The notes under the pieces: model-generated
What the model was told of the DNA's origin: nothing
Databases searched by the model: none
What the model saw: only the letters and a program-made list of their open reading frames with translations
Part shown: positions 43,202 through 51,789 of the stretch, piece by piece
Position numbering within the stretch: position 1 is the stretch's first letter
How the letters are laid out: each line of letters opens with the position of its first letter
Assembly (NCBI GenBank): GCA_004558185.1
Contig: SFDP01000004.1
Coordinates: forward strand, 1 to 64,000
Direction of reading: 5' to 3'
Origin: Lachnospiraceae bacterium
GTDB lineage: Bacteria; Bacillota; Clostridia; Lachnospirales; Lachnospiraceae
DNA: 64,000 bases
Made by a program: the position numbers and the translations under genes

Positions 43202-44551
43202 ATGGAGAAGATTATTGCTGCAAGCCATGGGGAGAAATTATCAGTCCATATTTTAGATGATACCAGAACTTTGCAGCAAAAGCTGGCCATCCTTTCCGAT
43301 GCAGCCAAATATGATGTGGCCTGCACATCCAGTGGGGTGGACAGAAAGGGAAGTACAGGTGGAATGGGGAATTCCGTTGCATCGGGAATCTGCCATAGCT
43401 TCTCGGCAGACGGCAGGTGCATCAGTCTGCTGAAGATTCTGATGACCAACTGCTGCGTGTATGATTGCCGATACTGCCGAAACCGGGTCTCTAATGATAT
43501 TGAACGGGCCATTTTCACACCGGAGGAGATTGCAGACCTGACGATGGAATTTTATCGAAGAAATTATATAGAAGGATTGTTTTTAAGCTCCGGCGTAATC
43601 GAAAGCCCTGATTATACGATGGAACTGCTTTATCGGACAATTTATCTGTTGAGAAATGTACATCATTTTTATGGCTATATTCATGTAAAGGGGATTCCTG
43701 GAGCCAGTCCGCACCTGATTCAGCAAATAGGTTATCTGGTAGATAGAATGAGTGTGAATCTGGAGCTTCCTACGGCTCAGTCGCTTAAGAAGCTGGCTCC
43801 CAACAAGCATCGCAGGACAATTTTAACGCCTATGCGGCAGATACAGGAAGGAATCAGGGAAAATAAGCAGGAGCTGGTGGTTTACCGCCATGCTCCGCAC
43901 TTCGTCAGCGGCGGCCAGTCTACCCAGATGATTATCGGGGCTACACCGGAAAGTGATTATCAGATTATACAGGTGGCAGAAAGCCTTTATCAGAAGTTTC
44001 AGCTAAAGAGGGTTTTCTATTCTGCCTTTGTGAATGTCAATGAGGATAAACAGCTTCCGGCTCCGGCATCCGGGCCGCCGCTTTTACGGGAGCACAGGCT
44101 GTATCAGGCCGACTTTCTTCTGCGCTTTTATGGTTTTGAAGCGAAAGAGCTTCTTAGTGATAAGCGCCCTAACTTCAATGTCTTTTTAGATCCCAAGGCT
44201 GATTGGGCATTGCAGCATCTGGAGCTTTTTCCGGTAGAAATTAACCGGGCGCCTTACGAGCTGCTGCTGCGTATTCCGGGGATTGGAGTGAAAAGTGCAA
44301 GGAGAATCGTGGGAGTCAGAAAAAATGGTATGCTGACTTTTCAGCATTTGAAAAAAATTGGAGTGGTATTAAAAAGAGCACTATATTTCATTACCTGTAA
44401 TGGAAAAATGATGTATCCTACTAAAATAGAAGAAGATTATATTACCCGTAATCTGTTAAATGTAAAGGAGCGCCTTCCCTTCGACCCCTCGGGGATTACT
44501 TACAGGCAGCTCAGCTTATTTGATGATAATGGAAAGGAAAATATTTGCTAA
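43202..44551 (+). CDS. Putative DNA modification/repair radical SAM protein
   Basis: The 449-residue protein matches the family named putative DNA modification/repair radical SAM protein. NCCVYDCRYC (about residues 83-92) carries the Cx3Cx2C cluster site. A C-terminal helix-hairpin-helix, LLRIPGIGVKSARRIV (about 360-375), suggests DNA binding. GAAAGG lies upstream of the ATG. The two SOS boxes in its promoter fit a damage-induced role. The next gene encodes its usual partner. The reaction catalysed is not known. Confidence 0.92.
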   Translation: MEKIIAASHGEKLSVHILDDTRTLQQKLAILSDAAKYDVACTSSGVDRKGSTGGMGNSVASGICHSFSADGRCISLLKILMTNCCVYDCRYCRNRVSNDIERAIFTPEEIADLTMEFYRRNYIEGLFLSSGVIESPDYTMELLYRTIYLLRNVHHFYGYIHVKGIPGASPHLIQQIGYLVDRMSVNLELPTAQSLKKLAPNKHRRTILTPMRQIQEGIRENKQELVVYRHAPHFVSGGQSTQMIIGATPESDYQIIQVAESLYQKFQLKRVFYSAFVNVNEDKQLPAPASGPPLLREHRLYQADFLLRFYGFEAKELLSDKRPNFNVFLDPKADWALQHLELFPVEINRAPYELLLRIPGIGVKSARRIVGVRKNGMLTFQHLKKIGVVLKRALYFITCNGKMMYPTKIEEDYITRNLLNVKERLPFDPSGITYRQLSLFDDNGKENIC

Positions 44552-44584
44552 GAAGCATTAAAACGATTAGGAATGAGGAGAAGG

Positions 44585-44664
44585 TTGAAAGAATTAGATT
44601 CTTTCAACCCGGGATCCCGATTGATGCACAAAGTCCCTGTGATTAAATGCTGCTAAAGCAGCAG
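44585..44664 (+). promoter_or_regulatory. Structured leader before the repair partner gene
   Basis: GGTTGAAAGAAT-TAG-ATTCTTTCAACC is a perfect 12-bp hairpin, followed by the palindrome CGGGATCCCG and then GCTGCT-AA-AGCAGC (44649-44662), which ends just before the GAGAGG ribosome site. The last 45 bp closely resemble the leader of the gene at 11949. It lies inside a presumed operon, so it may tune expression of the second gene. Confidence 0.6.
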
Positions 44665-44677
44665 AATGAGAGGAAAA

Positions 44678-45460
44678 ATGACAGAAACCATATTGCTGTG
44701 TGAGGAAAGTCCAGAGGGGATTTTTACCGGAGTGTATACAGCCTATGAATTAAAGCTGAGTCCGAATCATACCCATTTACAGCTTGGGGGAATAGATAAC
44801 TATCAGCTTTTTGCCCGGTATAAGGAAGTGGCTGCAGATGCCGAAAAAGCATTTAAGGTAGAGAGAAGTCTGAGAAAGCGGCTGGGAGACGAAGCGATGG
44901 AGAGTGTTTGGTATGCCATGTCCAGCTGTGACTTAAGGAAAGGGGATGCGGTTTATCATACCATTGCCAGAGGGATGGCAGGTGCTTTTCGGGGACAACT
45001 GATGGACTATCTTCAAGACCCCTATGTGAATCTTACGGCAAAATTGCGCTTGAATGTGTGGCATGAGGCACATCGGTTTATGGGATTTGTACGATTTGCC
45101 CAGTTGGAGTCGGGAATTCTGTACAGCGAGATAGAGCCGAAGAATGATGTTCTTCCCTTTCTGGGCGAACATTTTTCAGATCGCCTTCCTCAAGAGAATT
45201 TTATGATCAGAGATAAGGGGAGAGAACTCTATTTGATCCATCGAGCTAATCAAGGCTATTTCCTTTTTAAAGACCCGAATGGTCAATGGGGTGGGCAGGC
45301 ATCATCTCCTGTGCTTCACTATTCCCATAATGAAGAACAGATTCAGAAGCTGTTTCGCTGCTTCGTTGATTCCATCTCCATCAAAGAACGGGAAAATAAA
45401 AGCCTGCAGCGCCAAATGCTGCCTTTAAGATTCAGACCTAATATGGTAGAATTTGATTAA
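44678..45460 (+). CDS. Putative DNA repair protein, radical-SAM partner
   Basis: The 260-residue protein (MTETILLCEESPEGIFTGVY and on) belongs to the family always found next to the radical-SAM protein encoded upstream (TIGR03915/DUF4130 type). The closing region GQWGGQASSPVLHYSHNEEQ and the RENKSLQRQMLPLRFRPNMV tail are typical. In other bacteria the pair is linked to uracil-DNA-glycosylase-like proteins. The start at 44678 is set by GAGAGG 7 nt upstream; the ATG at 44666 overlaps that site. Confidence 0.88.
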   Translation: MTETILLCEESPEGIFTGVYTAYELKLSPNHTHLQLGGIDNYQLFARYKEVAADAEKAFKVERSLRKRLGDEAMESVWYAMSSCDLRKGDAVYHTIARGMAGAFRGQLMDYLQDPYVNLTAKLRLNVWHEAHRFMGFVRFAQLESGILYSEIEPKNDVLPFLGEHFSDRLPQENFMIRDKGRELYLIHRANQGYFLFKDPNGQWGGQASSPVLHYSHNEEQIQKLFRCFVDSISIKERENKSLQRQMLPLRFRPNMVEFD

Positions 45461-45463
45461 TCA

Positions 45464-45589
45464 TTCAGAACAGCAGAATCCTGTCAAGCAGCTTCTGCAA
45501 GGTCGCTTGCAGAGAAGCTGGTTGGCAGGATTCTATTGGCTGAATAGCCACAGCTGCTAAATCGGAAAGATTTAGCAGGCTGTTCTGAA
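45464..45589. repeat. Four-way cloverleaf palindrome
   Basis: An outer 11-bp stem, TTCAGAACAGC (45464-45474) / GCTGTTCTGAA (45579-45589), encloses three hairpins with almost no unpaired bases. These are 45475-45534 (AGAATCCTG...CAGGATTCT with an inner CAGCTTC.TGCAAG/CTTGCA.GAAGCTG stem), TGGCT-GAAT-AGCCA (45537-45550), and CTGCTAAATC/GATTTAGCAG with loop GGAAA (45554-45578). It starts 4 nt after the repair-gene stop. It could be an RNA structure or a palindromic mobile repeat. Confidence 0.75.
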
Positions 45590-45608
45590 GGAGGAAAGAA
45601 GAGAGTAA

Positions 45609-45668
45609 ACAAGCAGCTTCTGCAAGCAAGCTTGCAGAGAAGCTGGTTGACAGGATTCTATTGGCTGA
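45609..45668 (+). repeat. Partial duplicate of the cloverleaf
   Basis: About 60 bp starting CAAGCAGCTTCTGCAAG repeat 45485-45544 of the cloverleaf with a few changes. The 5' arm of the outer branch is missing, so only the inner hairpin can form. It lies just before the helicase ribosome site. Confidence 0.75.
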
Positions 45669-45689
45669 ACTTTTGTAGGGGAGGGGACC

Positions 45690-48170
45690 ATGTCGACTGC
45701 ATTAATGGCATCCGCAAAACAAATACGAATATCGGTACGCAATCTGGTGGAATTTCTCCTTAGAAGCGGTGATTTGGACAACCGAAGGGGAGGAATATCG
45801 GAAAATGCAATGGCAGAGGGAGGAAGAATACACCGGATGATACAGCGGAGGATGGGCAGTGAATACCGTCCCGAGGTATCATTGAAGTTTTGTGAAAAGA
45901 CAGAGGAATATGAGCTTTTGATAGAGGGGCGGGCGGATGGCATCATTATCCTGCCGGATCAAATAACCATCGATGAAATAAAAGGAACCTATCGTGATTT
46001 AGAACGGATTACAGAGCCTGAGCCGGTGCATCTGGCTCAGGCAAAATGCTATGCCTGTATGTACACCAGACTGCTGAGTGAAGCGACAGGAAAAGAGAAG
46101 CGGAATGCGAAGCTGCCGCAAACTCTGGATAACCTTAGTAAATCAGATACTATTCGTATTCGCATGACCTATTGCAATATAGATACGGAAGAAATTAAGT
46201 ATTTTTTCGAAGAATACAATACAGAGGAACTGAATACATGGTTTGATGACTTGGTTAGTCAATACAAAAAGTGGGTTGACTATCAGGTAAGCTGGGAAAA
46301 AACACGCAATCAGTCCATTAAGGTAACTGAATTTCCCTATCCTTATCGAAAAGGGCAAAAGGAATTGGCAGCCAGTGTATATCGCACCATTTATCATGAA
46401 AAAAAGCTGTTTTTAGAGGCGCCTACAGGTGTGGGAAAGACGCTGTCAACCCTATTCCCGGCAATTAAGGCCATCGGACAGGGGATGGGGCTAAGACTGT
46501 TTTATCTGACGGCGAAGACCATTACCCGAACAGCCGCCAGACAGGCGATAGAGATACTTCAAAATAAAGGATTAAAATTCAAAACGGTTGTATTGACTGC
46601 TAAGGACAAAATTTGTTTTCAGGAGAAGGCGGAGTGCAATCCGGACAATTGTTCTTACGCCAACGGACATTTTGACCGAATTAATGAAGCTCTTTTTGCC
46701 CTGATTACAGGAGAGCAATCCTTCTCAAGAGAAATAATAGAGGAGTATGCGAAGGAATTTCAAGTGTGTCCCTTTGAGCTTGCACTGGACTGCAGCCTTT
46801 TTGCCGATGGGGTGATAGGGGACTATAATTATCTGTTCGATCCTCATGTCTGTCTTAAGCGTTTTTTTTCGGAGGGAGGAGACCGTAATAATCTTTTCCT
46901 TATTGATGAAGCGCATAATCTGGTAGAACGGGGAAGCAAGATGTATAGTGCAGACCTGGTTAAAGAGGATTTTCTTGCTTTGAAGAAGAGGGTCAGACCA
47001 TTTTCACCCAAATTGGAACGGCTGCTGGAAAAATGTAATCGCAAACTGCTAAAGCTAAAACGAGAGACGGTAAACGTAAAGCAGTGGGAGGAGATAGAAG
47101 AATTTATTATAGCGCTGAACCGTCTGGCCAAGGGGCTTTCGGAATACCTGGAGAATTATAATGACACACCTGTCAGAGATAAGGTGTTGGAGTTTTATTT
47201 TACTGTTTCCCACTTTTTACTGATTTACGAGGGAATGAAGGATGACTATGTGGTATATACAGAATTGACTAAGGAGGACAATTTTATATTAAAGCTGTTT
47301 TGTGTCAATCCATCCAAGAAATTAAAGGCCTGCATGGATAAGGGAAGAAGCAGTATTTTGTTTTCGGCCACACTTCTGCCCATTCAGTATTATAAGAGGC
47401 TGCTGGGAGGGGAAGAGGAGGATTATGAGGTGTATGCGGAAAGCACCTTTGACCCTGAGAAATGTGGATTGTTTATTGCCAGTGATGTAACCAGTAAGTA
47501 TTCACGAAGGGGGCAGACGGAATACTGCCGTATTGCAGCCTATATTCACCAGGTAATAAAGCAGAGACATGGGAATTACATGGTTTTCTTTCCCTCCTAC
47601 AGTATGCTGGAAGAGATTTATCAAATCTATCAAGAACAGTTTAATCAGGATGGAGAGGTAGAATGTCTCCGGCAAACAGAATATATGAAGGAAGAAGAAA
47701 AAGAAAATTTTTTGAAACATTTTGAGGGGAATGAGCATCTAAATTTTCAGGAGAAAATTATGCTTTCCATAGAAACAGAAGAAAAAAGTCTCCTGGGCTT
47801 TTGCATTATGGGAGGAATATTCGGCGAAGGAATCGACCTGAAGCGGGATAGTCTGATTGGAGCCATACTGGTAGGAACGGGACTTCCGCAGATCTGTACA
47901 GAACGGGAAATACTGGCCGGGTATTTTGATGAAAAGGAAGACAATGGTTTTGCATATGCTTACCGGTATCCTGGAATGAATAAGGTTTTGCAGGCAGCGG
48001 GCCGGGTGATCCGCACCCATCAGGATTTGGGAATCATAGTTCTTTTGGATGAGCGTTTTCTTCAAAGCACCTATCTTCGTATGTTCCCCAGAGAGTGGAA
48101 AGCGTATCGTGTCGTTCAGGCTGAAACAATAGGGCATGAAATAGAAAAATTCTGGAATGAATGGTTGTAG
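45690..48170 (+). CDS. XPD/DinG-type ATP-dependent helicase with nuclease-like N-terminus
   Basis: The 826-residue protein has an N-terminal PD-(D/E)XK-like region (about 1-140; EGRADGIIILPDQITIDEIK). A DEAD_2 helicase core follows: Walker A EAPTGVGKTLSTLFP (about 247-261), Fe-S Cys set CFQEKAECNPDNC ... CPFELALDC, DEAH box LIDEAHNLVERGS, and the closing AAGRVIRTHQDLG motif VI. This matches the Rad3/XPD family with an iron-sulfur domain. GGGGAGGGG precedes the ATG. Its place after the SOS-controlled pair suggests a DNA-repair role. Confidence 0.9.
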   Translation: MSTALMASAKQIRISVRNLVEFLLRSGDLDNRRGGISENAMAEGGRIHRMIQRRMGSEYRPEVSLKFCEKTEEYELLIEGRADGIIILPDQITIDEIKGTYRDLERITEPEPVHLAQAKCYACMYTRLLSEATGKEKRNAKLPQTLDNLSKSDTIRIRMTYCNIDTEEIKYFFEEYNTEELNTWFDDLVSQYKKWVDYQVSWEKTRNQSIKVTEFPYPYRKGQKELAASVYRTIYHEKKLFLEAPTGVGKTLSTLFPAIKAIGQGMGLRLFYLTAKTITRTAARQAIEILQNKGLKFKTVVLTAKDKICFQEKAECNPDNCSYANGHFDRINEALFALITGEQSFSREIIEEYAKEFQVCPFELALDCSLFADGVIGDYNYLFDPHVCLKRFFSEGGDRNNLFLIDEAHNLVERGSKMYSADLVKEDFLALKKRVRPFSPKLERLLEKCNRKLLKLKRETVNVKQWEEIEEFIIALNRLAKGLSEYLENYNDTPVRDKVLEFYFTVSHFLLIYEGMKDDYVVYTELTKEDNFILKLFCVNPSKKLKACMDKGRSSILFSATLLPIQYYKRLLGGEEEDYEVYAESTFDPEKCGLFIASDVTSKYSRRGQTEYCRIAAYIHQVIKQRHGNYMVFFPSYSMLEEIYQIYQEQFNQDGEVECLRQTEYMKEEEKENFLKHFEGNEHLNFQEKIMLSIETEEKSLLGFCIMGGIFGEGIDLKRDSLIGAILVGTGLPQICTEREILAGYFDEKEDNGFAYAYRYPGMNKVLQAAGRVIRTHQDLGIIVLLDERFLQSTYLRMFPREWKAYRVVQAETIGHEIEKFWNEWL

Positions 48171-48284
48171 AGAATGGGAAATTAAGTTATACTGAATCGA
48201 ACGAGGCAGACAGAGCTTTTCTGTAGAGGAAGAACAGATGGTAATGTTTGGAACAACAGTACCTAAATTGGTCGAAAAATAAAA

Positions 48285-48315
48285 TATGACACACAGTTTT
48301 TAGGTTATGACACAC
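48285..48315. repeat. Two TATGACACAC direct repeats
   Basis: TATGACACAC occurs at 48285-48294 and 48306-48315, each followed by GTTTT or AGTTTT. The 21-bp spacing equals two helical turns. They lie just upstream of the DnaA-box palindrome. Confidence 0.55.
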
Positions 48316-48342
48316 GTTTTATACACCTTAGACAGGTGAAAA

Positions 48343-48420
48343 CCTGTGGATAACTATGTGGAAACGGTGGATTTCTCGAAAAAATGGTTTCGAAGAGTTA
48401 TCCACATAGTAATCCACAGG
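48343..48420. promoter_or_regulatory. Palindrome with two inverted perfect DnaA boxes
   Basis: The arms 48343-48362 and 48401-48420 are inverted repeats with one mismatch in 20. They contain or overlap TGTGGATAA (48345-48353) and TTATCCACA (48398-48406), both perfect matches to the DnaA box. The centre holds a further imperfect hairpin TCTCGAAA/TTTCGAAGA. Two more TGTGG/CCACA half-sites lie in the arms. This fills most of the 324-bp gap before the glycosidase gene. Confidence 0.7.
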
Positions 48421-48494
48421 CAAAGACAGAAATGTGGTGAAAAAAGAAAAAATACTACATCGGTCAACAAGACTTATGTAAACTAGGAGGTAGG

Positions 48495-49808
48495 ATGATG
48501 TGGGCGTATGAAAGTGTATTTTATCAAATCTATCCATTGGGGTTTTGTGGGGCGCCTTTTGAAAACGATGGAGTGCTGAAACACCGTATTCTCAAGGTTC
48601 GGGAGTGGATTCCCCATATCAGGAAGCTGGGCTGTAATGCCATATATTTTTCGCCCCTGTTTGAGTCGGATACACACGGGTACAATACCAGAGACTACCG
48701 TAAGCTGGACTGCAGACTGGGTACGAATGAGGACTTTAAGGGAATTGTGGATAAATTACATCAGGAAGGGCTCCGGGTGGTACTGGATGGTGTGTTTAAC
48801 CATGTGGGCCGGGGCTTCTTCGGTTTTCAGGATGTGCTGAAGAATAGAGAGACTTCTACATATAAGGAGTGGTTCCACATTGATTTTCACGGGAACTCTC
48901 CCTATCAGGACGGCTTATATTATGAAGGCTGGGAGGGCAATTACGATTTGGTCAAGCTGAATCTGCGCCATGAGCCGGTAGTTCGGTATCTCTTTGAAAG
49001 CATTGAGCTGTGGATAAGGGAGTTTGGCATCGATGGTCTGCGGCTGGATGTGGCCTATTGTCTGGATCATGATTTTGTCCGCAGGCTCCGTGCTTTCTGT
49101 GATTCACAAAAACAGGATTTTTTCCTGGTGGGGGAAATGCTGCATGGAGATTATAAGGTACTGGTGAATGATGAGATGCTCCATTCAGCTACCAACTATG
49201 AGTGCTACAAGGGACTCTATTCCAGCTTTAACAGCATGAATATGTTCGAAATCAATCATTCTCTTTTGCGCCAGTTCGGGCCGGAGAATTGGACCTTATA
49301 TCGGGGAAAGCATTTACTTACCTTTGTGGATAATCATGATGTCAGCCGTATTGCAACGGTGCTGCAGAATAAGGAGCATCTGCCCTTGATTTATGCGCTT
49401 GCCTTTGGTATGCCGGGCATTCCCTGTATCTATTATGGAAGTGAATGGGGAGCCACCGGGGACAAGAGCCAGGGGGATCCTTCTCTTAGACTAAGCTATG
49501 AAGAGCCTGAGTGGAACGGGCTGACCGATTTTCTTGCCAGGCTGACAGAGGCAAAAAAGAAATCGGAGGCTTTAAACTATGGAGAGTTCCGCTCAGTGGT
49601 CTTAACCAATAAACAGTGTATTTTTGAAAGAAAAGCGCAGAATGAACGGGTTTTGGTAGCCATTAATGCAGATCAGGAGGAGTATACGGCTCATTTTGAT
49701 GCCGGATGTGGTCGGGCTGTGGATCTGATCACCGGCAGGCCCCATGATTTTGGAGGCGGAAGCACCCTGCCCGGCTATAGTGCTTTTTTCTGGAAGTGTG
49801 AAAAATAG
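48495..49808 (+). CDS. GH13 alpha-amylase-family glycosidase
   Basis: The 437-residue protein has the TIM-barrel of family GH13: YQIYPLGFCG at the start, LDGVFNHVGRG (region I), GLRLDVAYCLDHDF with the nucleophile Asp (region II, about residue 193), FLVGEMLHGDY with the acid/base Glu (region III), and FVDNHDVSRI (region IV). A short C-terminal beta domain follows. No signal peptide is present, so it works in the cytoplasm on imported maltodextrins or related glucosides. AGGAGG precedes ATGATG. It may process sugars from the importer genes downstream. Confidence 0.92.
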   Translation: MMWAYESVFYQIYPLGFCGAPFENDGVLKHRILKVREWIPHIRKLGCNAIYFSPLFESDTHGYNTRDYRKLDCRLGTNEDFKGIVDKLHQEGLRVVLDGVFNHVGRGFFGFQDVLKNRETSTYKEWFHIDFHGNSPYQDGLYYEGWEGNYDLVKLNLRHEPVVRYLFESIELWIREFGIDGLRLDVAYCLDHDFVRRLRAFCDSQKQDFFLVGEMLHGDYKVLVNDEMLHSATNYECYKGLYSSFNSMNMFEINHSLLRQFGPENWTLYRGKHLLTFVDNHDVSRIATVLQNKEHLPLIYALAFGMPGIPCIYYGSEWGATGDKSQGDPSLRLSYEEPEWNGLTDFLARLTEAKKKSEALNYGEFRSVVLTNKQCIFERKAQNERVLVAINADQEEYTAHFDAGCGRAVDLITGRPHDFGGGSTLPGYSAFFWKCEK

Positions 49809-49841
49809 AAAAAGGTCTGTCAGCAATGGTGACAGACGGGC

Positions 49842-50807
49842 ATGGGGATTAAGATGAGAATAAGCATAAAACGAGGAAGTAGAGACACAAAGGGTCTTGG
49901 GCTGCACAGCCATAGGGACCGAAGGAAAAACAGGAATCGAATAGGTGAGCAGACGATCAAACGAAAAAGTGCTCTTTTTCTGGCGCCCAGCTTCATCGGC
50001 GTTGCTCTGTTTTTTGTGCTGCCCTTTATCGTGGTAGGGTTCTATGCGGTAGTCAACAACCCTATTCAGCATGAGTTTGTTTTTTTGGATAATTTTATTA
50101 GTGTGTGGAATAATTCGGCCTTTCGTCTGGCGGCAGGAAATACCTTTAAGTTTTCCGTGGTTTCGGTGCCTTTGGTGGTAGTCCTGTCTATGATGATGGC
50201 CTTTGCGCTGGAGCAGGCGATTCCCTGGAAAAGTCGGTTCCGCAGCCTGCTTTTAAGTCCCATGATGGTACCTATTGCTTCTGTAGTCTTGATCTGGCAG
50301 GTGCTGTTCCATTATAATGGGGTAGTAAATGAGGTATTTACCTATTTGGGCAACGATAAAATCGATTGGTTCAAGTCGGACTATGCCCAGGTCATATTGG
50401 TGATTTTATTCGTCTGGAAAAACCTGGGCTACAATATGATTTTATTTATGGCGGCCATCAGCAATATTCCCAAAGAGATCATTGAGGTGGCACAGTTGGA
50501 GAGTGCAAAGGGCTGGCAGATTTTTTTCTCGATCAAGCTCAGGTACCTGTCCTCCACCATCCTGTTTGTGACAATACTGTCACTCATCAACTCCTTTAAG
50601 GTTTTTAGGGAAGTGTACTTGCTGACAGGGGACTATCCATATGACTCCCTGTATTTACTGCAGCATTTTATGAACAATACCTTTCGGTCGCTGGATTATC
50701 AGAAGCTGTCAGCGGCGGCCATTATTATGAGTCTGTTCATGGTTGTGATAATCGGAATCCTTTTCCTGACAGAAAATTACTTTGGAAGGGATATGGAAGA
50801 TGCATAA
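49842..50807 (+). CDS. Sugar ABC transporter permease (MalF/UgpA-like)
   Basis: The 321-residue protein has six membrane helices in the C-terminal 280 residues. The cytoplasmic EAA loop reads EIIEVAQLESAKGWQIFFSI (about 215-234), which docks to an ATPase. The first 45 residues are basic and cytoplasmic. The start is uncertain (49842 or 49854); neither has a strong site. It ends overlapping the second permease by 8 nt, so the two form the usual heterodimer of CUT1 sugar importers. Confidence 0.9.
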   Translation: MGIKMRISIKRGSRDTKGLGLHSHRDRRKNRNRIGEQTIKRKSALFLAPSFIGVALFFVLPFIVVGFYAVVNNPIQHEFVFLDNFISVWNNSAFRLAAGNTFKFSVVSVPLVVVLSMMMAFALEQAIPWKSRFRSLLLSPMMVPIASVVLIWQVLFHYNGVVNEVFTYLGNDKIDWFKSDYAQVILVILFVWKNLGYNMILFMAAISNIPKEIIEVAQLESAKGWQIFFSIKLRYLSSTILFVTILSLINSFKVFREVYLLTGDYPYDSLYLLQHFMNNTFRSLDYQKLSAAAIIMSLFMVVIIGILFLTENYFGRDMEDA

Positions 50808-51756
50808 AAAAAAGAAGTTGAAACTGTCCCTGCCAAAGGAGAAGCTGCAGAGGACAGGAAGCAGAATCAGAAAGCGGATAAACAGGAAGCTGTGGCTGGG
50901 CTTTTTGACGGCGTTTCTGGTAGTATTTACGATTATATTCGTCATTCCTATTGTATTTACGATCTGCAATTCCTTTATGGGGAAGGCAGAAATTGCCTCT
51001 AACTACGGAATGATTTTTGCCACTACGGATAAGGGAGGGAAACAGTTTATTTCGGAAGTCGTCAATCTGAAATTTATCCCCGACAAGGTATCCTTCAGCC
51101 AGTACATTACCGTATTATTTAAAAGTCCTGATTATTTGCTTAAGTTCTGGAATTCGATTATTCTGGTCGTACCGATCGTGGTATTTCAGCTGGCAGTGGC
51201 CTGTCTGGCCGCCTTTGGCTTTACCCGGTACCGGGGAAGAGCAAGAGAACTGGTCTTTTTTATCTATGTCATCCTGATGCTGATGCCCTATCAGGTCACG
51301 CTGGTACCTAATTTTATGGTGTCTAAATGGATGAATATTCTGGATACCCGATGGGCAATCTGGCTGCCCGGAATTTTTTCGCCCTATGCCGTTTTTCTTT
51401 TGACGAAATTTATGAGACGGATTCCCCGATCTTTATTTGAGGCAGCAAAGATCGACGGTGCAGGTGAGTGGCAGATATTCAGAAAGGTCTGCATTCCATT
51501 GTGTAAGGGAGCATTGAGCAGTGTGGCCATACTGGTATTTATCGACTACTGGAATATGGTGGAGCAGCCGCTGATTCTGCTGAGTGATGAGCAGATGCAT
51601 CCGCTGTCGGTATTCTTGTCTAAGATCAACAGTGGAGAAATAGGCCTGGCTTTTGCGGTGGCTACCATCTATATGGTACCTGCCTTGCTGGTGTTTTTAT
51701 ATGGAGAGGAATACCTGGTAGAAGGAATTGCCTACCAGGGTGGAATTAAAGGATAG
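50800..51756 (+). CDS. Sugar ABC transporter permease (MalG/UgpE-like)
   Basis: The 318-residue protein has six helices and the EAA loop SLFEAAKIDGAGEWQIFRKV (about 213-232), the closest match to consensus in this pair. A basic KKKKLKLSLPKEKLQ leader precedes the first helix. The ATG at 50800 overlaps the end of the first permease gene. No ATPase gene lies in the cluster, so a shared ATPase of the MsmK type encoded elsewhere must power the importer. Confidence 0.9.
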   Translation: MHKKKKLKLSLPKEKLQRTGSRIRKRINRKLWLGFLTAFLVVFTIIFVIPIVFTICNSFMGKAEIASNYGMIFATTDKGGKQFISEVVNLKFIPDKVSFSQYITVLFKSPDYLLKFWNSIILVVPIVVFQLAVACLAAFGFTRYRGRARELVFFIYVILMLMPYQVTLVPNFMVSKWMNILDTRWAIWLPGIFSPYAVFLLTKFMRRIPRSLFEAAKIDGAGEWQIFRKVCIPLCKGALSSVAILVFIDYWNMVEQPLILLSDEQMHPLSVFLSKINSGEIGLAFAVATIYMVPALLVFLYGEEYLVEGIAYQGGIKG

Positions 51757-51789
51757 AGAGGCCGTCTGTCGGCAGAAGGTGAGGAACGG

